From: JBQCHF01 sp051954955 | Lineage (GTDB): Bacteria; Actinomycetota; Actinomycetes; Motilibacterales; Motilibacteraceae | Assembly: GCA_051954955.1 (NCBI GenBank) | Contig: JBQCHF010000140.1 | Location: forward strand, 16,201 to 80,200 | Length of the DNA: 64,000 nucleotides | Direction: 5' to 3' | In this document: in pieces, positions 1 through 8,767 of the stretch | Numbering within the stretch: the first letter of the stretch is position 1 | Layout: every line of letters starts with the position of its first letter | The notes under the pieces: generated by a model | Seen by the model: only the letters and a program-made list of their open reading frames with translations | What the model was told of the DNA's origin: nothing | Databases searched by the model: none | Translations under genes and position numbers: made by a program

Positions 1-1
1 G

Positions 2-195
2 GCCGCGCTGGACCCGACCGGCGTGGTTGCACGTGGAACCACGATCACGCTGCGCGTCGTCGAGCAGGTGCCGCGGAGCGGCCCGGCGCCCGGCTCCGAG
101 GCCGGCGCCACGGACGGCTCGAGGCACGACCCGAAGGACGAGCACGCGAAGAAGTCCGGCACGCGGCCCGGTCAGGGCGACAGGAAGGGCAAGGG

Positions 196-199
<4 letters not shown>
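2..199 (+). CDS. C-terminal fragment of a PASTA-domain protein, probably PknA-type Ser/Thr kinase
   Basis: Only the last 65 codons are in the window, ending in TGA at 197-199. The visible start of the fragment (DPTGVVARGTTITLRVVE) has the 'G..V..G..I.L.V' pattern that ends a PASTA domain. It is followed by a low-complexity basic and acidic tail rich in Gly, Lys and Asp. The stop codon overlaps the ATG of pknB by four bases (ATGA), so the two are translationally coupled. In actinobacteria the gene just upstream of pknB is pknA, which makes a PknA-like kinase the best guess. A penicillin-binding protein with PASTA domains cannot be excluded, because the catalytic part lies outside the window. 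Confidence 0.6.
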
Positions 200-1965
<1,766 letters not shown>

Positions 1966-1997
1966 CCGTCCCCCGCCCAGACCCTCCGGCCCCGGCC

Positions 1998-2060
1998 GGA
2001 ACGATCACGGCCCCGTGATCTTTACTCGCCGACCCAGGAGAATTCCCCTCGGTGGGCGAG
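1998..2060. repeat. Two-hairpin intergenic module, copy 1
   Basis: The first hairpin is a perfect palindrome, GATCACGG-CC-CCGTGATC (2003-2020), preceded by CGGAAC. A second hairpin follows, with arms CTCGCCGACC (2025-2034) and GGTGGGCGAG (2051-2060) and a nested near-palindrome around GAATTC in its middle. Copies of the same design occur at 50579-50644 and 57956-58021. This copy sits between the convergent 3' ends of pknB and pabA, so a bidirectional terminator is the natural reading. The fixed first hairpin and variable second one are unusual for ordinary terminators. Confidence 0.7.
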
Positions 2061-2118
2061 CTCTCGCCTCGGTCGGGGCTCTGCTCGGTCGGGGCTCTGG
2101 TGGGGTGGGCTCGCGACG

Positions 2119-2757
2119 TCAGGCCGGGCGGGCCCGCTCGACGACCGGGGCCAGCCCCGCCGAGCGCTGCACCGCACCCGGGTCGCCGCAGCGCTCGAGC
2201 CAGTTGGCCAGCATCCGGTGCCCGCCCTCGGTGAGCACGGACTCGGGGTGGAACTGGACCCCGTCCACCGGCAGGTCGCGGTGCCGCAGCGCCATGATCA
2301 CCCCGCTGGCGGTGCGACCGGTCACCACCAGCTTGTCGGGCAGCGTGCCCGGCTCGACCGCGAGCGAGTGGTAGCGGGTGGCGGTGAACGGCGAGGGCAG
2401 CCCGGCCAGCACCCCGCTGCCGTCGTGCTCCACCGCGCTGGTCTTGCCGTGCAGCAGCTCCGGGGCCCGCCCGACGACGGCACCGTGCGCCACCGCGATC
2501 GCCTGGTGGCCGAGGCACACGCCGAGCAGCGGCACCCCCCGCTGCTCGCAGTGCCCGACCAGCTCCACGCACGCCCCGGCGTTCTCCGGGGTGCCGGGGC
2601 CGGGGGAGAGCAGCACGCCGTCGTAGCCGTCGGCGTCGGTCAGGCGCACCTCGTCGTTGCGCACCACGGTGCACTCGGCGCCGAGCTGGGCGAGGTACTG
2701 CACCAGGTTGAACACGAAGCTGTCGTAGTTGTCCACGACGAGGACGCGCGCGCTCAC
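2119..2757 (-). CDS. pabA: Glutamine amidotransferase, aminodeoxychorismate/anthranilate synthase component II (PabA/TrpG)
   Basis: This class I glutamine amidotransferase releases ammonia from glutamine for the chorismate-using synthase of folate or tryptophan synthesis. The family signatures are all present: VVDNYDSFVFNL at the N-terminus, LSPGPGTPE, the nucleophile in GVCLGHQAIA, and the His-Glu pair in VQFHPES. I place the start at the GTG at 2755-2757, because its bases overlap the TGA of the upstream membrane-protein gene and the DNYDSF motif follows within a few residues, as usual for the family. The upstream in-frame extension is shadow coding. Actinobacteria conserve this gene beside pknB and usually annotate it pabA or trpG. 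No partner synthase subunit is in the window. Confidence 0.9.
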   Translation of the reverse strand: MSARVLVVDNYDSFVFNLVQYLAQLGAECTVVRNDEVRLTDADGYDGVLLSPGPGTPENAGACVELVGHCEQRGVPLLGVCLGHQAIAVAHGAVVGRAPELLHGKTSAVEHDGSGVLAGLPSPFTATRYHSLAVEPGTLPDKLVVTGRTASGVIMALRHRDLPVDGVQFHPESVLTEGGHRMLANWLERCGDPGAVQRSAGLAPVVERARPA

Positions 2758-2963
2758 GAGCCGCTCCCGCTGCTGGTGGGGGTGGGCGAGGGGGACGAGC
2801 TGCTCGAGCTGTCCACGGTGACCTGCAGGAACGGCAGCGAGTGCTCGGCCCACGGGAAGACGACGGTGAACAGCGCGGCCACCACAGCACCGGCCAGCAC
2901 CAGCGAGGTGAGGGCGCGCACCGGCCACGGGCCGGGCAGGTGCCGCCAGATCCATCCGTACAC
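2754..2963 (-). CDS. Small single-pass membrane protein, unknown function
   Basis: This is a 69-residue protein starting at the GTG at 2961-2963. It has a short basic cytoplasmic N-terminus (YGWIWRHLPGPWPVR), one transmembrane helix (about 17-37) and an outer segment ending in a Ser/Pro/Thr run. It lies between the class E sortase and pabA, overlapping pabA by four bases. Small proteins at this position are common in actinobacterial crgA-DUF881-sortase-pabA clusters, but I know of no assigned function. Its size and topology would suit an accessory to the neighbouring sortase; that is only inference. Confidence 0.75.
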   Translation of the reverse strand: MYGWIWRHLPGPWPVRALTSLVLAGAVVAALFTVVFPWAEHSLPFLQVTVDSSSSSSPSPTPTSSGSGS

Positions 2964-2971
2964 CGGTCTCC

Positions 2972-3733
2972 CTACGCCTTCCCGCTCGCGCCGGCCAGCG
3001 CCGGGGGCAGCCCGGCGGACTTGGGCTGCTTGCCCACCAGGTGGCCGTACACGATCAGCCGCTGGTAGGACGCCCAGCGCGGGTTGCACGTGGTCAGGGT
3101 GATCAGGGACTGCGTCGGCGTGACCTTGGGCCGGTTGGGCACCGGGAGCAGCACCGAGACCTTGGTGGGCAGCACGATCTCGGTGGAGTCCACGCGGTAG
3201 GTCCAGTAGGAGGCCACGGTCTCCACGACGACGTCGTCGCCCGGGCGCACCTGGTCGAGGTTGCGGAACGGCTCGCCGTGGGTGGCCCGGTGGCCGGCGA
3301 CGGCGAAGTTGCCCACCTGCCCGGGCATCGCGGTGCCCGGGTAGTGCCCGATGCCCTCGGCCAGCTGGGGCAGCCCGACGCCCTCCACGATCGGCTTGCG
3401 GAAGTCCTTGCCCAGGCGCGGGATCCAGATGAAGCCGAAGGCGTCGCCGACCGGGGGAGCCACGGTCGGGTCGCCCGGCGCGACCTTGCCCTTGGGCGGT
3501 GCCTGCCAGATCTGCTCCAGCCCCTGGGTGAGGCGCTGCTCCTGCTGGGCGGCCTGCACGTTGGTCCAGAACAGCTGGTAGACGACGAACAGCAGCAGCA
3601 CGACGCCGGCGGTCATGAGCAGCTCGCCTACCCCGCGGACGACGGCCCGGGCCCGGTCCCCGCGCGAGCCGCCGGAGGGGTCGGCGCCGGCGGACAGCGG
3701 GGTCTCGTCGGCCGGCGGGGCGGTGGCCGTCAT
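2972..3733 (-). CDS. Class E sortase (housekeeping-type cysteine transpeptidase)
   Basis: Sortases cleave LPXTG-like sorting signals and join surface proteins to lipid II. The 253-residue protein has a long cytoplasmic N-terminus, one transmembrane helix at about 37-56 and a sortase domain from about 95 onward. The catalytic triad is visible: His148 in VAGHRATHGEP, Cys216 in TLTTCNPRW and Arg225 in SYQRLIVYG. The TTCNPRW form is typical of the class E sortases of actinobacteria. The gene is followed eight bases later by the small membrane protein and then pabA, so they probably form one transcript with the upstream DUF881 gene. No sorting-signal substrate is encoded next to it. Confidence 0.92.
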   Translation of the reverse strand: MTATAPPADETPLSAGADPSGGSRGDRARAVVRGVGELLMTAGVVLLLFVVYQLFWTNVQAAQQEQRLTQGLEQIWQAPPKGKVAPGDPTVAPPVGDAFGFIWIPRLGKDFRKPIVEGVGLPQLAEGIGHYPGTAMPGQVGNFAVAGHRATHGEPFRNLDQVRPGDDVVVETVASYWTYRVDSTEIVLPTKVSVLLPVPNRPKVTPTQSLITLTTCNPRWASYQRLIVYGHLVGKQPKSAGLPPALAGASGKA

Positions 3734-3740
3734 CGGCCGA

Positions 3741-4535
3741 TCACCGGTTCCCGCCCTGCTGGCCGGCCGCGGCGCCCTGGTAGTCGGCCGGCACCGAGGC
3801 GTGGGCGAGGTCGAGCCCGCCGGTGAAGCCCGGCAAGGTGACAGTGCGCAGCGCGCGCACGTCGTAGCCGAGCCCGAGCCGGTCGGCGTCGTAGCGGTAG
3901 GCGGCCACGGTGGGGGAGGCTGCCAGCGCAGCCCGCATCCCGGCGACGTCGCCGATCGCGGTGACGGTGTAGGGCGGGGAGTAGGTGCGGCCCTGCAGCA
4001 CCAGCACGTTGCCGGCGCAGCGCACCGCGCTGGTGGAGATGACCCGCTGGTCCATCAGCTGCATGGCCTCCGCACCGCCGGCCCACAGCGCGTTCACCAC
4101 CGCCTGCAGGTCCTGCTGGTGCACGACCAGGGCGTCGGGGGCGGCCCCGGCGGCGTCCTGCCCCTGGGGTGCGTCGTCGAGCACCACCCGCAGCGCCGGC
4201 CCGCGCACCGGGTCCAGCCCGACCACCCGGCCGAGCCGGTCGGCCTGCCGACGGGCCGCCTCCACCGGGGCGTCGCGCTGGGCGGCCTCGTCGCCGAGCC
4301 GGTCCACCTGCGCGCGCAGCGCCGCCACCTGCGCGGTCATCTCGGCGATCTGGCGCTGGTCCTGGCGCACCAGGCCGGGCAGGTCGGTCCGCTCGCCGCC
4401 GCGCAGGTCGGTGCCGCGGGCGGCACCTGCCGAGGTGGCGAACAGCAGGCCGGCCACGGCGAACACCACGGGGACGAACAACGCCCAGCCGGACGGTCGC
4501 GCCGATCGGTGGACGAGGCGTGCCCACGTGCGCAC
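3741..4535 (-). CDS. DUF881 family envelope protein
   Basis: This 264-residue protein has an N-terminal transmembrane helix (about 15-38), an extracytoplasmic coiled coil rich in Gln, Arg and Ala (about 55-95), and a globular DUF881 domain containing VVNALWAGGAEAM and the PYTVTAIGD strand. Its homologue in Mycobacterium tuberculosis lies at the same place (Rv0012, next to crgA), and Streptomyces has it beside a class E sortase. The function is unknown, but the position in a division and wall cluster is conserved. The sortase start is seven bases beyond its stop. It is divergent from crgA. Confidence 0.88.
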   Translation of the reverse strand: MRTWARLVHRSARPSGWALFVPVVFAVAGLLFATSAGAARGTDLRGGERTDLPGLVRQDQRQIAEMTAQVAALRAQVDRLGDEAAQRDAPVEAARRQADRLGRVVGLDPVRGPALRVVLDDAPQGQDAAGAAPDALVVHQQDLQAVVNALWAGGAEAMQLMDQRVISTSAVRCAGNVLVLQGRTYSPPYTVTAIGDVAGMRAALAASPTVAAYRYDADRLGLGYDVRALRTVTLPGFTGGLDLAHASVPADYQGAAAGQQGGNR

Positions 4536-4667
4536 CGGCCCTCCCGCCTCTCGACCTGCCCCTGGACGCTCCCGGCGTCGCCCCGACGATCTTCAGAGAG
4601 CGGCGCGACCCTCTCCCGAGGCGCCGGGATGATCCCGAGGGGGACCGCTGCCCGACGCCCGCTGCCC

Positions 4668-4673
4668 TAGGCT
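4668..4673 (+). promoter_or_regulatory. Candidate -10 element (TAGGCT) upstream of crgA
   Basis: TAGGCT fits the TANNNT -10 consensus of actinobacterial housekeeping promoters. It lies 160 bases before the crgA start, in the 297-base gap between the divergent DUF881 and crgA genes. No clear -35 was found. The same hexamer precedes pcnA and the GT-C gene at 55224. Confidence 0.35.
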
Positions 4674-4832
4674 AGTTCGTCGGTAGGTCCGGAAGGTCCG
4701 ACGGTCGGCCCACCGGCATGGTTCCCGCCATCGTTCCCGCACCGCGGGTGAGCATCGGACCACCGCCCGGACCACCCGGACCGCTCGACGACAGCCCCGC
4801 AGCCGCGGAGTCCGCCCCACAGGAGCCCAGCC

Positions 4833-5081
4833 GTGCCCAAGTCCCGCCTCCGCCGCAAGTCCACCTTCACCCCGCCCCCGGCCAAGTCGCCGGTGAAGGT
4901 CGGCGGCAGCCGCCTCGTGGCTCCGGCCATGCTGGCCTGCTTCCTCATCGGGCTGGTCTGGATCGTCGTCTACTACGTCAGCCAGTCCGACTATCCGGTC
5001 CCCGGCATCGGCAACGGCAACATGCTCATCGGGTTCGGCTTCATCATCGTCGGCTTCGTGCTGTCGACCCGCTGGAAGTAG
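4833..5081 (+). CDS. crgA: Cell division protein CrgA
   Basis: CrgA is a small two-helix membrane protein of actinobacteria that binds FtsZ, FtsQ, FtsI and CwsA and tempers septation. The 82-residue product has the typical basic head (MPKSRLRRKSTF), two transmembrane helices at about 32-52 and 62-79 linked by a short loop with YPVPGIGNGN, and ends in TRWK. The GTG start has an AGGAG eight bases upstream. It is divergently arranged from DUF881 and close to pknB, as in mycobacteria and Streptomyces. Confidence 0.95.
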   Translation: MPKSRLRRKSTFTPPPAKSPVKVGGSRLVAPAMLACFLIGLVWIVVYYVSQSDYPVPGIGNGNMLIGFGFIIVGFVLSTRWK

Positions 5082-5408
5082 TCCGTCGACGCCGGGACGA
5101 AGTCGCTCCACCGGGCGCGTGCCCGCCGTCGGTCAGGCAAGGGGCACAGGCGAGGAGCAGCCGAGTTACACCGGTGGGATTTCTCCACACCGGTTGTCCA
5201 CAGTGGGGATAACCGACCGCGCTTGCGTCCCGTCGAGGCCGCGTCCGGTCCCCGGAAGGGGCCTCAGCGTCGGAGGCAGCGACGAGGTCCTCGACACCAG
5301 GTACCCATCGCGCGGGCGCTGATGCCTGCGCGCCCTGGCTGGGCGCCCTGGCTGTCCGCGCCGGTCACCTGTCCGGCGCAGTGCTCAGCGCAGTGCTCAA
5401 CGCAGCGC
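5082..5408. other. Gene-free stretch between crgA and the rhomboid gene
   Basis: No convincing gene is seen in these 327 bases. Since crgA and the rhomboid gene are convergent, a terminator would be expected, but no strong hairpin with a T-run was found. The notable item is a pair of head-to-head DnaA-box-like sequences at 5194-5212, listed separately. The right part holds short repeats of 'cgcagcgctcagcgca' type. Confidence 0.6.
5192..5214. promoter_or_regulatory. Palindromic pair of DnaA-box-like sequences
   Basis: TTGTCCACA (5194-5202) is identical to the actinobacterial DnaA-box consensus. One base later the reverse strand reads TTATCCCCA (5204-5212, eight of nine to TTATCCACA). The two boxes form a 23-base imperfect palindrome opening with GGTT and closing with AACC. 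It lies about 17 kb from the dnaA-dnaN gap, between the 3' ends of crgA and the rhomboid gene, where no promoter is expected. Confidence 0.5.
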
Positions 5409-6428
5409 TCAGCGCAACGCCGGGGCCTGCGCGGCGAGGACGCAGCCGACGAAGTCGGTGGAGGTGTCGACCGGTGCCTCCACCAGGCAGGCCAGCACGG
5501 TGGGCACCGGCGCGTGCACCAGGTCCGCGGTGCGCACGGTGGCGATGCCGAGCACGACGAGAAGGACCGCGAGGCACCCGGCCAGCTGCACCGTGGTGCG
5601 CCGGGCTACTGGCGCCCGGACCATCACCAGCGCCACCACCGCCCCGGTGACCAGCCCGCCCACGTGGGCCCGCCAGTCGATGTTCGGGATCACGAAGCCG
5701 AGCACCAGGTTGACCACCATGAGCCCGACCAGGGCCGAGGAGTCGCGCCCCAGGTGGCGGTTCACGACGAAGAACGCGCCGAACAGGCCGAAGATCGCCC
5801 CCGAGGCGCCCACCGAGGGCTGGTTGGGCGGGCTGAACGCGAACGATGTGGCCGCTGCGCCGACGGCCGAGAGCGCAGCGAGGGCGACGAACCGGGCGCG
5901 CCCGAGCAGGTGCTCCAGCGGCGGGCCGAACAGCCACAGCGCGTAGAGGTTGAACGCGATGTGCAGCACCCCGGCGTGCAGGAAGGCGACGGTCACCAGC
6001 CGGTACCACTCGCCGGCCGCGACGCCGTGCAGCCCCGGCCCGAGGACCGGGTCGAAGGCCAGGCCGATCTGCCAGAACCGCGCGGTGAACGCGTCGCCCA
6101 GGACCTGCTGCAGCACGAAGACCACCAGGCAGGCGCCGATGATCACCTTGGTGACCAGGCCCTCCCGGCCGGCCACCCTGCCGCCGAGGACGGTGCGCGG
6201 GCTGCGCACGGTGCGGGCGCCCTCGCGGACGCACTCGGGGCACTGGAACCCCACCGACGCCGGCACCATGCAGTCCGGGCAGATGGGCCGGTCGCAGCGC
6301 GAGCAGCGGACGTAGGTCTCCCGAGCCGGGTGCCGATAGCAGGTCGGGGCCACAGAACCCTCAGCACCCGCAGCGCCGGCAGGACCCGCAGGACCATCCG
6401 TGCCGTCCGGCCCCACCTGCTCGCTCAC
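5409..6428 (-). CDS. Rhomboid family intramembrane serine protease with N-terminal zinc-binding domain
   Basis: Rhomboids cut transmembrane substrates within the membrane. The 339-residue protein begins with a Gly/Ala-rich leader and a Cys/His cluster (Cys30, His33, Cys42, Cys45, Cys50, Cys53, Cys63, Cys66) of B-box-like type. Six or so membrane helices follow. The catalytic dyad is visible as Ser209 in SVGASGAIFG and His255 in DWRAHVGG, with the supporting HxxxN motif at His156-Asn160. GTG at 6428 is the start. It follows ppiA in the same orientation after 27 bases, so they may be co-transcribed. The substrate is unknown; the zinc-finger head is shared by many actinobacterial rhomboids. Confidence 0.93.
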   Translation of the reverse strand: MSEQVGPDGTDGPAGPAGAAGAEGSVAPTCYRHPARETYVRCSRCDRPICPDCMVPASVGFQCPECVREGARTVRSPRTVLGGRVAGREGLVTKVIIGACLVVFVLQQVLGDAFTARFWQIGLAFDPVLGPGLHGVAAGEWYRLVTVAFLHAGVLHIAFNLYALWLFGPPLEHLLGRARFVALAALSAVGAAATSFAFSPPNQPSVGASGAIFGLFGAFFVVNRHLGRDSSALVGLMVVNLVLGFVIPNIDWRAHVGGLVTGAVVALVMVRAPVARRTTVQLAGCLAVLLVVLGIATVRTADLVHAPVPTVLACLVEAPVDTSTDFVGCVLAAQAPALR

Positions 6429-6455
6429 GCCCCTCCCGACGACGCCGCGGGCTGA

Positions 6456-6986
6456 CTAGCCCTCGCGGCGCTCGATGCGGACCGACTGCACCACGATGTC
6501 CTCCACCGGGCGGTCCATGGACCCGGTGGCCGTGGCCGCGATGCGGTCGATGACCTCCCGGCTGCCGCCGTCGGCGACCTCACCGAAGATCGTGTGCTTG
6601 AGGTTGAGCCACGGCGTCGGCGCCACGGTGATGAAGAACTGCGAGCCGTTGGTGCTCGGGCCCGCGTTGGCCATGGCCAGCAGGTAGGGGCGGTCGAACT
6701 GCAGCTCGGGGTGGAACTCATCGGCGAAGCGGTAGCCCGGGCCGCCGGTGCCGGTGCCCAGCGGGTCGCCGCCCTGGATCATGAAACCGCTGATGACCCG
6801 GTGGAAGATCGTGCCGTCGTAGAGCTTGGCCGAGGTCTTCTGCCCGGTGCGCGGGTCGACCCACTCGCGGGTGCCCTCCGCCAGCTCCACGAAGTTGGCC
6901 ACCGTCTTGGGCGCGTGGTTCGGGAACAGGTGCACGGTGATGTCGCCCGCGGTGGTCGACAGGACGGCGTACAGCTCCTCAGCCAC
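6456..6986 (-). CDS. ppiA: Cyclophilin-type peptidyl-prolyl cis-trans isomerase
   Basis: The enzyme speeds rotation about X-Pro bonds. The 176-residue protein is a single cyclophilin domain without a signal peptide, hence cytoplasmic. Family motifs are FHRVISGFMIQGGDP, the GPSTNGSQFFIT core and the LKHTIFGEV segment. The GTG start at 6986 is used. ppiA lies near the gyrase genes in many actinobacteria, which supports orthology to mycobacterial PpiA (Rv0009). It is probably the first gene of a ppiA-rhomboid transcript. Confidence 0.94.
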   Translation of the reverse strand: MAEELYAVLSTTAGDITVHLFPNHAPKTVANFVELAEGTREWVDPRTGQKTSAKLYDGTIFHRVISGFMIQGGDPLGTGTGGPGYRFADEFHPELQFDRPYLLAMANAGPSTNGSQFFITVAPTPWLNLKHTIFGEVADGGSREVIDRIAATATGSMDRPVEDIVVQSVRIERREG

Positions 6987-7294
6987 GACGGGCTCACCTC
7001 TTCGCTCGACGGTGCCGGGCGGGCAGGGGTCCCAAGGTCACTGGGGTGCCCGGCGGCGCCATCCTCGCACGGCACCCCGCCCGGTGCCGCATGGCGGCGC
7101 GGCGGTGCCGCATGGCGGCGCGGCCGCGGCTGAACGGGAGACGCGAGGGGCCGGACGCGGACGGGTAAAGGGACTAGGCAGGGGTAGGGACCCGCGGACC
7201 GGGGGTCGCTCCACGACGCCCCCATGCGGGGCACCCGATGCGCTCACCCCGCCGCGCATGCTCACCCCGTCCACCAGCAAGCAGGAGGCTCGAC
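6987..7294. other. Divergent intergenic region with a 21-base tandem duplication
   Basis: This 308-base gap separates ppiA (leftward) from the repeat-protein gene (rightward). It holds two perfect tandem copies of a 21-base unit beginning CGGTGCCGCATGG at 7082-7102 and 7103-7123. It should contain promoters for both genes. Candidate TAGGCA/TAGGGA hexamers occur in the 7170-7190 region, but none is convincing. I see no coding sequence. Confidence 0.5.
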
Positions 7295-8194
7295 GTGACC
7301 ACAGCGACGACGGCGGCCCGGTCCGCGCTCCCCACCGCCATGACCGGCGCCGTCGACAGGGTCCGCCCGGTCCTGGATGACACCCGGGAGCGGGTGGCCC
7401 CTCTCGTGCAGGAGACCCGGGACCGGATGGCTCCGGCGCTGGAGGACGCCCGCGCGCGGATGGCCCCGGCCCTGGAGGAGGCCCGCGAGCGGATCGCGCC
7501 GGTGCTGGAGGAGGCCAAGGCGCGCATCGCGCCCGCGCTGGACGAGGCCCGCGAACGGCTCGTCCCGGTGATGCAGGAGCTGGCCCAGGAGACCCGCGAG
7601 CGGGTGGCCCCCGTCGTGGAGCAGGCCCGGCCCGTGGTGGTCCAGGGCGTCAGCACCGCCGTGGACCGCACCGGGGACACCGCGCGCGACCTCGCCGGCA
7701 GCGTGCGCGAGGACGTCCTGCCCAAGGTCGCCGCCCTCGCCGCCACCGGGCTGCTGGCGGCGCAGGAGGCCGTCGGGACCACCGGCCCGCTGCGCGAGGA
7801 GGCGCTGTCCCGCGGCACCGCCGCCGTGCAGGCCCTCAAGGGCGAGCTGGCGCCCAACCGTCCCAAGCGTCGCCGCGGCCGCACCCTGCTCGTCGTGCTC
7901 GCCCTCGGCGGCGCCGGCTTCGTAGCCGTGCGGGTGCTCCGCCCCCGGCGCGAGCCCGAGCCCTGGGACGTGCCGGTCACCCCGGTCCCCGCGCCGGTCC
8001 CGCCGGCCGCCCAGGTCCCCGCCGAGCGCGCCGCCACCGGCTCGGCCCTCGGCTCGACCACCGACACCTCCGACGTCGGCGGCGCCGGTCCGGACGAGGT
8101 CCTCGCCGACGCCGGCGAGACCCCGGCAGCGCCCACGTCGCCCGACGCCCCCACCACGGTCATCGACCTGGAGCAGGGCGGGGAGAAGAGCTGA
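7295..8194 (+). CDS. Membrane-anchored protein with 11-residue amphipathic helical repeats
   Basis: I do not recognise a named family. The 299-residue product starts at GTG 7295, six bases after AGGAGG. Residues about 23-112 are a run of 11-residue repeats of the form [V/M/I]-A-P-x-L-E-E-A-R-x-R, reminiscent of apolipoprotein or LEA-type amphipathic helices. They are followed by further helical sequence, a basic stretch (KRRRGR, 192-197), one transmembrane helix (about 197-214) and an Ala/Pro/Thr-rich acidic tail. The repeat is visible in the DNA as well. The N-terminal part should lie in the cytoplasm by the positive-inside rule and could coat the membrane or bind another surface. It is monocistronic, with a strong hairpin downstream. 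Confidence 0.8.
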   Translation: MTTATTAARSALPTAMTGAVDRVRPVLDDTRERVAPLVQETRDRMAPALEDARARMAPALEEARERIAPVLEEAKARIAPALDEARERLVPVMQELAQETRERVAPVVEQARPVVVQGVSTAVDRTGDTARDLAGSVREDVLPKVAALAATGLLAAQEAVGTTGPLREEALSRGTAAVQALKGELAPNRPKRRRGRTLLVVLALGGAGFVAVRVLRPRREPEPWDVPVTPVPAPVPPAAQVPAERAATGSALGSTTDTSDVGGAGPDEVLADAGETPAAPTSPDAPTTVIDLEQGGEKS

Positions 8195-8239
8195 CCGGCT
8201 GGGCTTGCCGAATTGTGCAGGCGTTCGGGCTGAGATGAG

Positions 8240-8271
8240 GGCGTGTCGGGCCTCGTAGGGCCCGACACGCC
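8240..8271 (+). terminator. Strong intrinsic-type hairpin after the repeat-protein gene
   Basis: Arms GGCGTGTCGGGCC (8240-8252) and GGCCCGACACGCC (8259-8271) are perfect complements of 13 bases around a six-base loop. It starts 45 bases after the stop codon. There is no T-run, as is usual for high-GC actinobacterial terminators. Confidence 0.75.
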
Positions 8272-8343
8272 GCCCTGTGCCTGCGCGATCCGAACTCCGC
8301 GCGGCTGGGCGGGGCGGGTGCTGACCTCGGTTCACGGTCAACA

Positions 8344-8700
8344 GCGCTGGTGACGGCAGGAGCAGGGCGCGGGGCAGGTCTCGCGGCCGACCGGCGGTCT
8401 GGAGGCACCTCGGAGGGCTGCCGATGCTCCAGATGGCTCGAGTGGAGGGCTGTTGCACGACATGCCGGTGTGTCGCGCAATAGCGTTCCAGTCGATCGTC
8501 AACCCAACGAAACTGTGACAGTAGCGCTGCGACACGCCGAGAACGCGTGCAACAACGTCACATCCGGCCGCAGCGGCCGACGGAACCCGCCCTGAGCGGA
8601 AGCCACCGCCGTCACCAGCGCCTCTCACCCCGCGCGGACCGCAACCGGCCGACTCGACTCCGACCAGGGTCGCCCGCCCCCGTCCGGCGCCTCTCACCCC
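8344..8700. repeat. Nested inverted-repeat island, MITE-like
   Basis: A perfect 14-base inverted repeat (GCGCTGGTGACGGC at 8344-8357 and its complement at 8608-8621) brackets 278 bases in total. Inside are a near-perfect RNA-type hairpin at 8443-8490 and a 26-base unit starting TGTTGCACG at 8451-8476. That unit recurs in inverted orientation at 8529-8554 with 20 of 26 matches. A 14-base sequence GCGCCTCTCACCCC occurs at 8618-8631 and again at 8687-8700. The interior looks less GC-rich than the flanks. Short open frames here give helix-turn-helix-looking peptides on both strands, which is an artefact of the palindromes. I see no transposase and no clear target duplication. Confidence 0.55.
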
Positions 8701-8767
8701 CAGTGCCACCGCACCCCGCCGGTACGAGCCGCCCCGGGCAAGACCCCGCGCCAGCATGAGCACCCCC

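Larger units (their letters stand above)
8195..8767. other. 573-base stretch without a supported gene
   Basis: The stretch separates two convergent genes. It contains the terminator at 8240-8271 and the inverted-repeat island at 8344-8700. Open frames on both strands were examined, but none has a credible ribosome site or codon pattern. Confidence 0.6.

Noticed and set aside
8350..8595. Rightward open frame with a helix-turn-helix-looking stretch (RAVARHAGVSRNSV), and a similar-looking peptide on the other strand at 8338-8763
   Set aside because: Both peptides are translations of the same palindromic DNA; there is no ribosome site and no family match.
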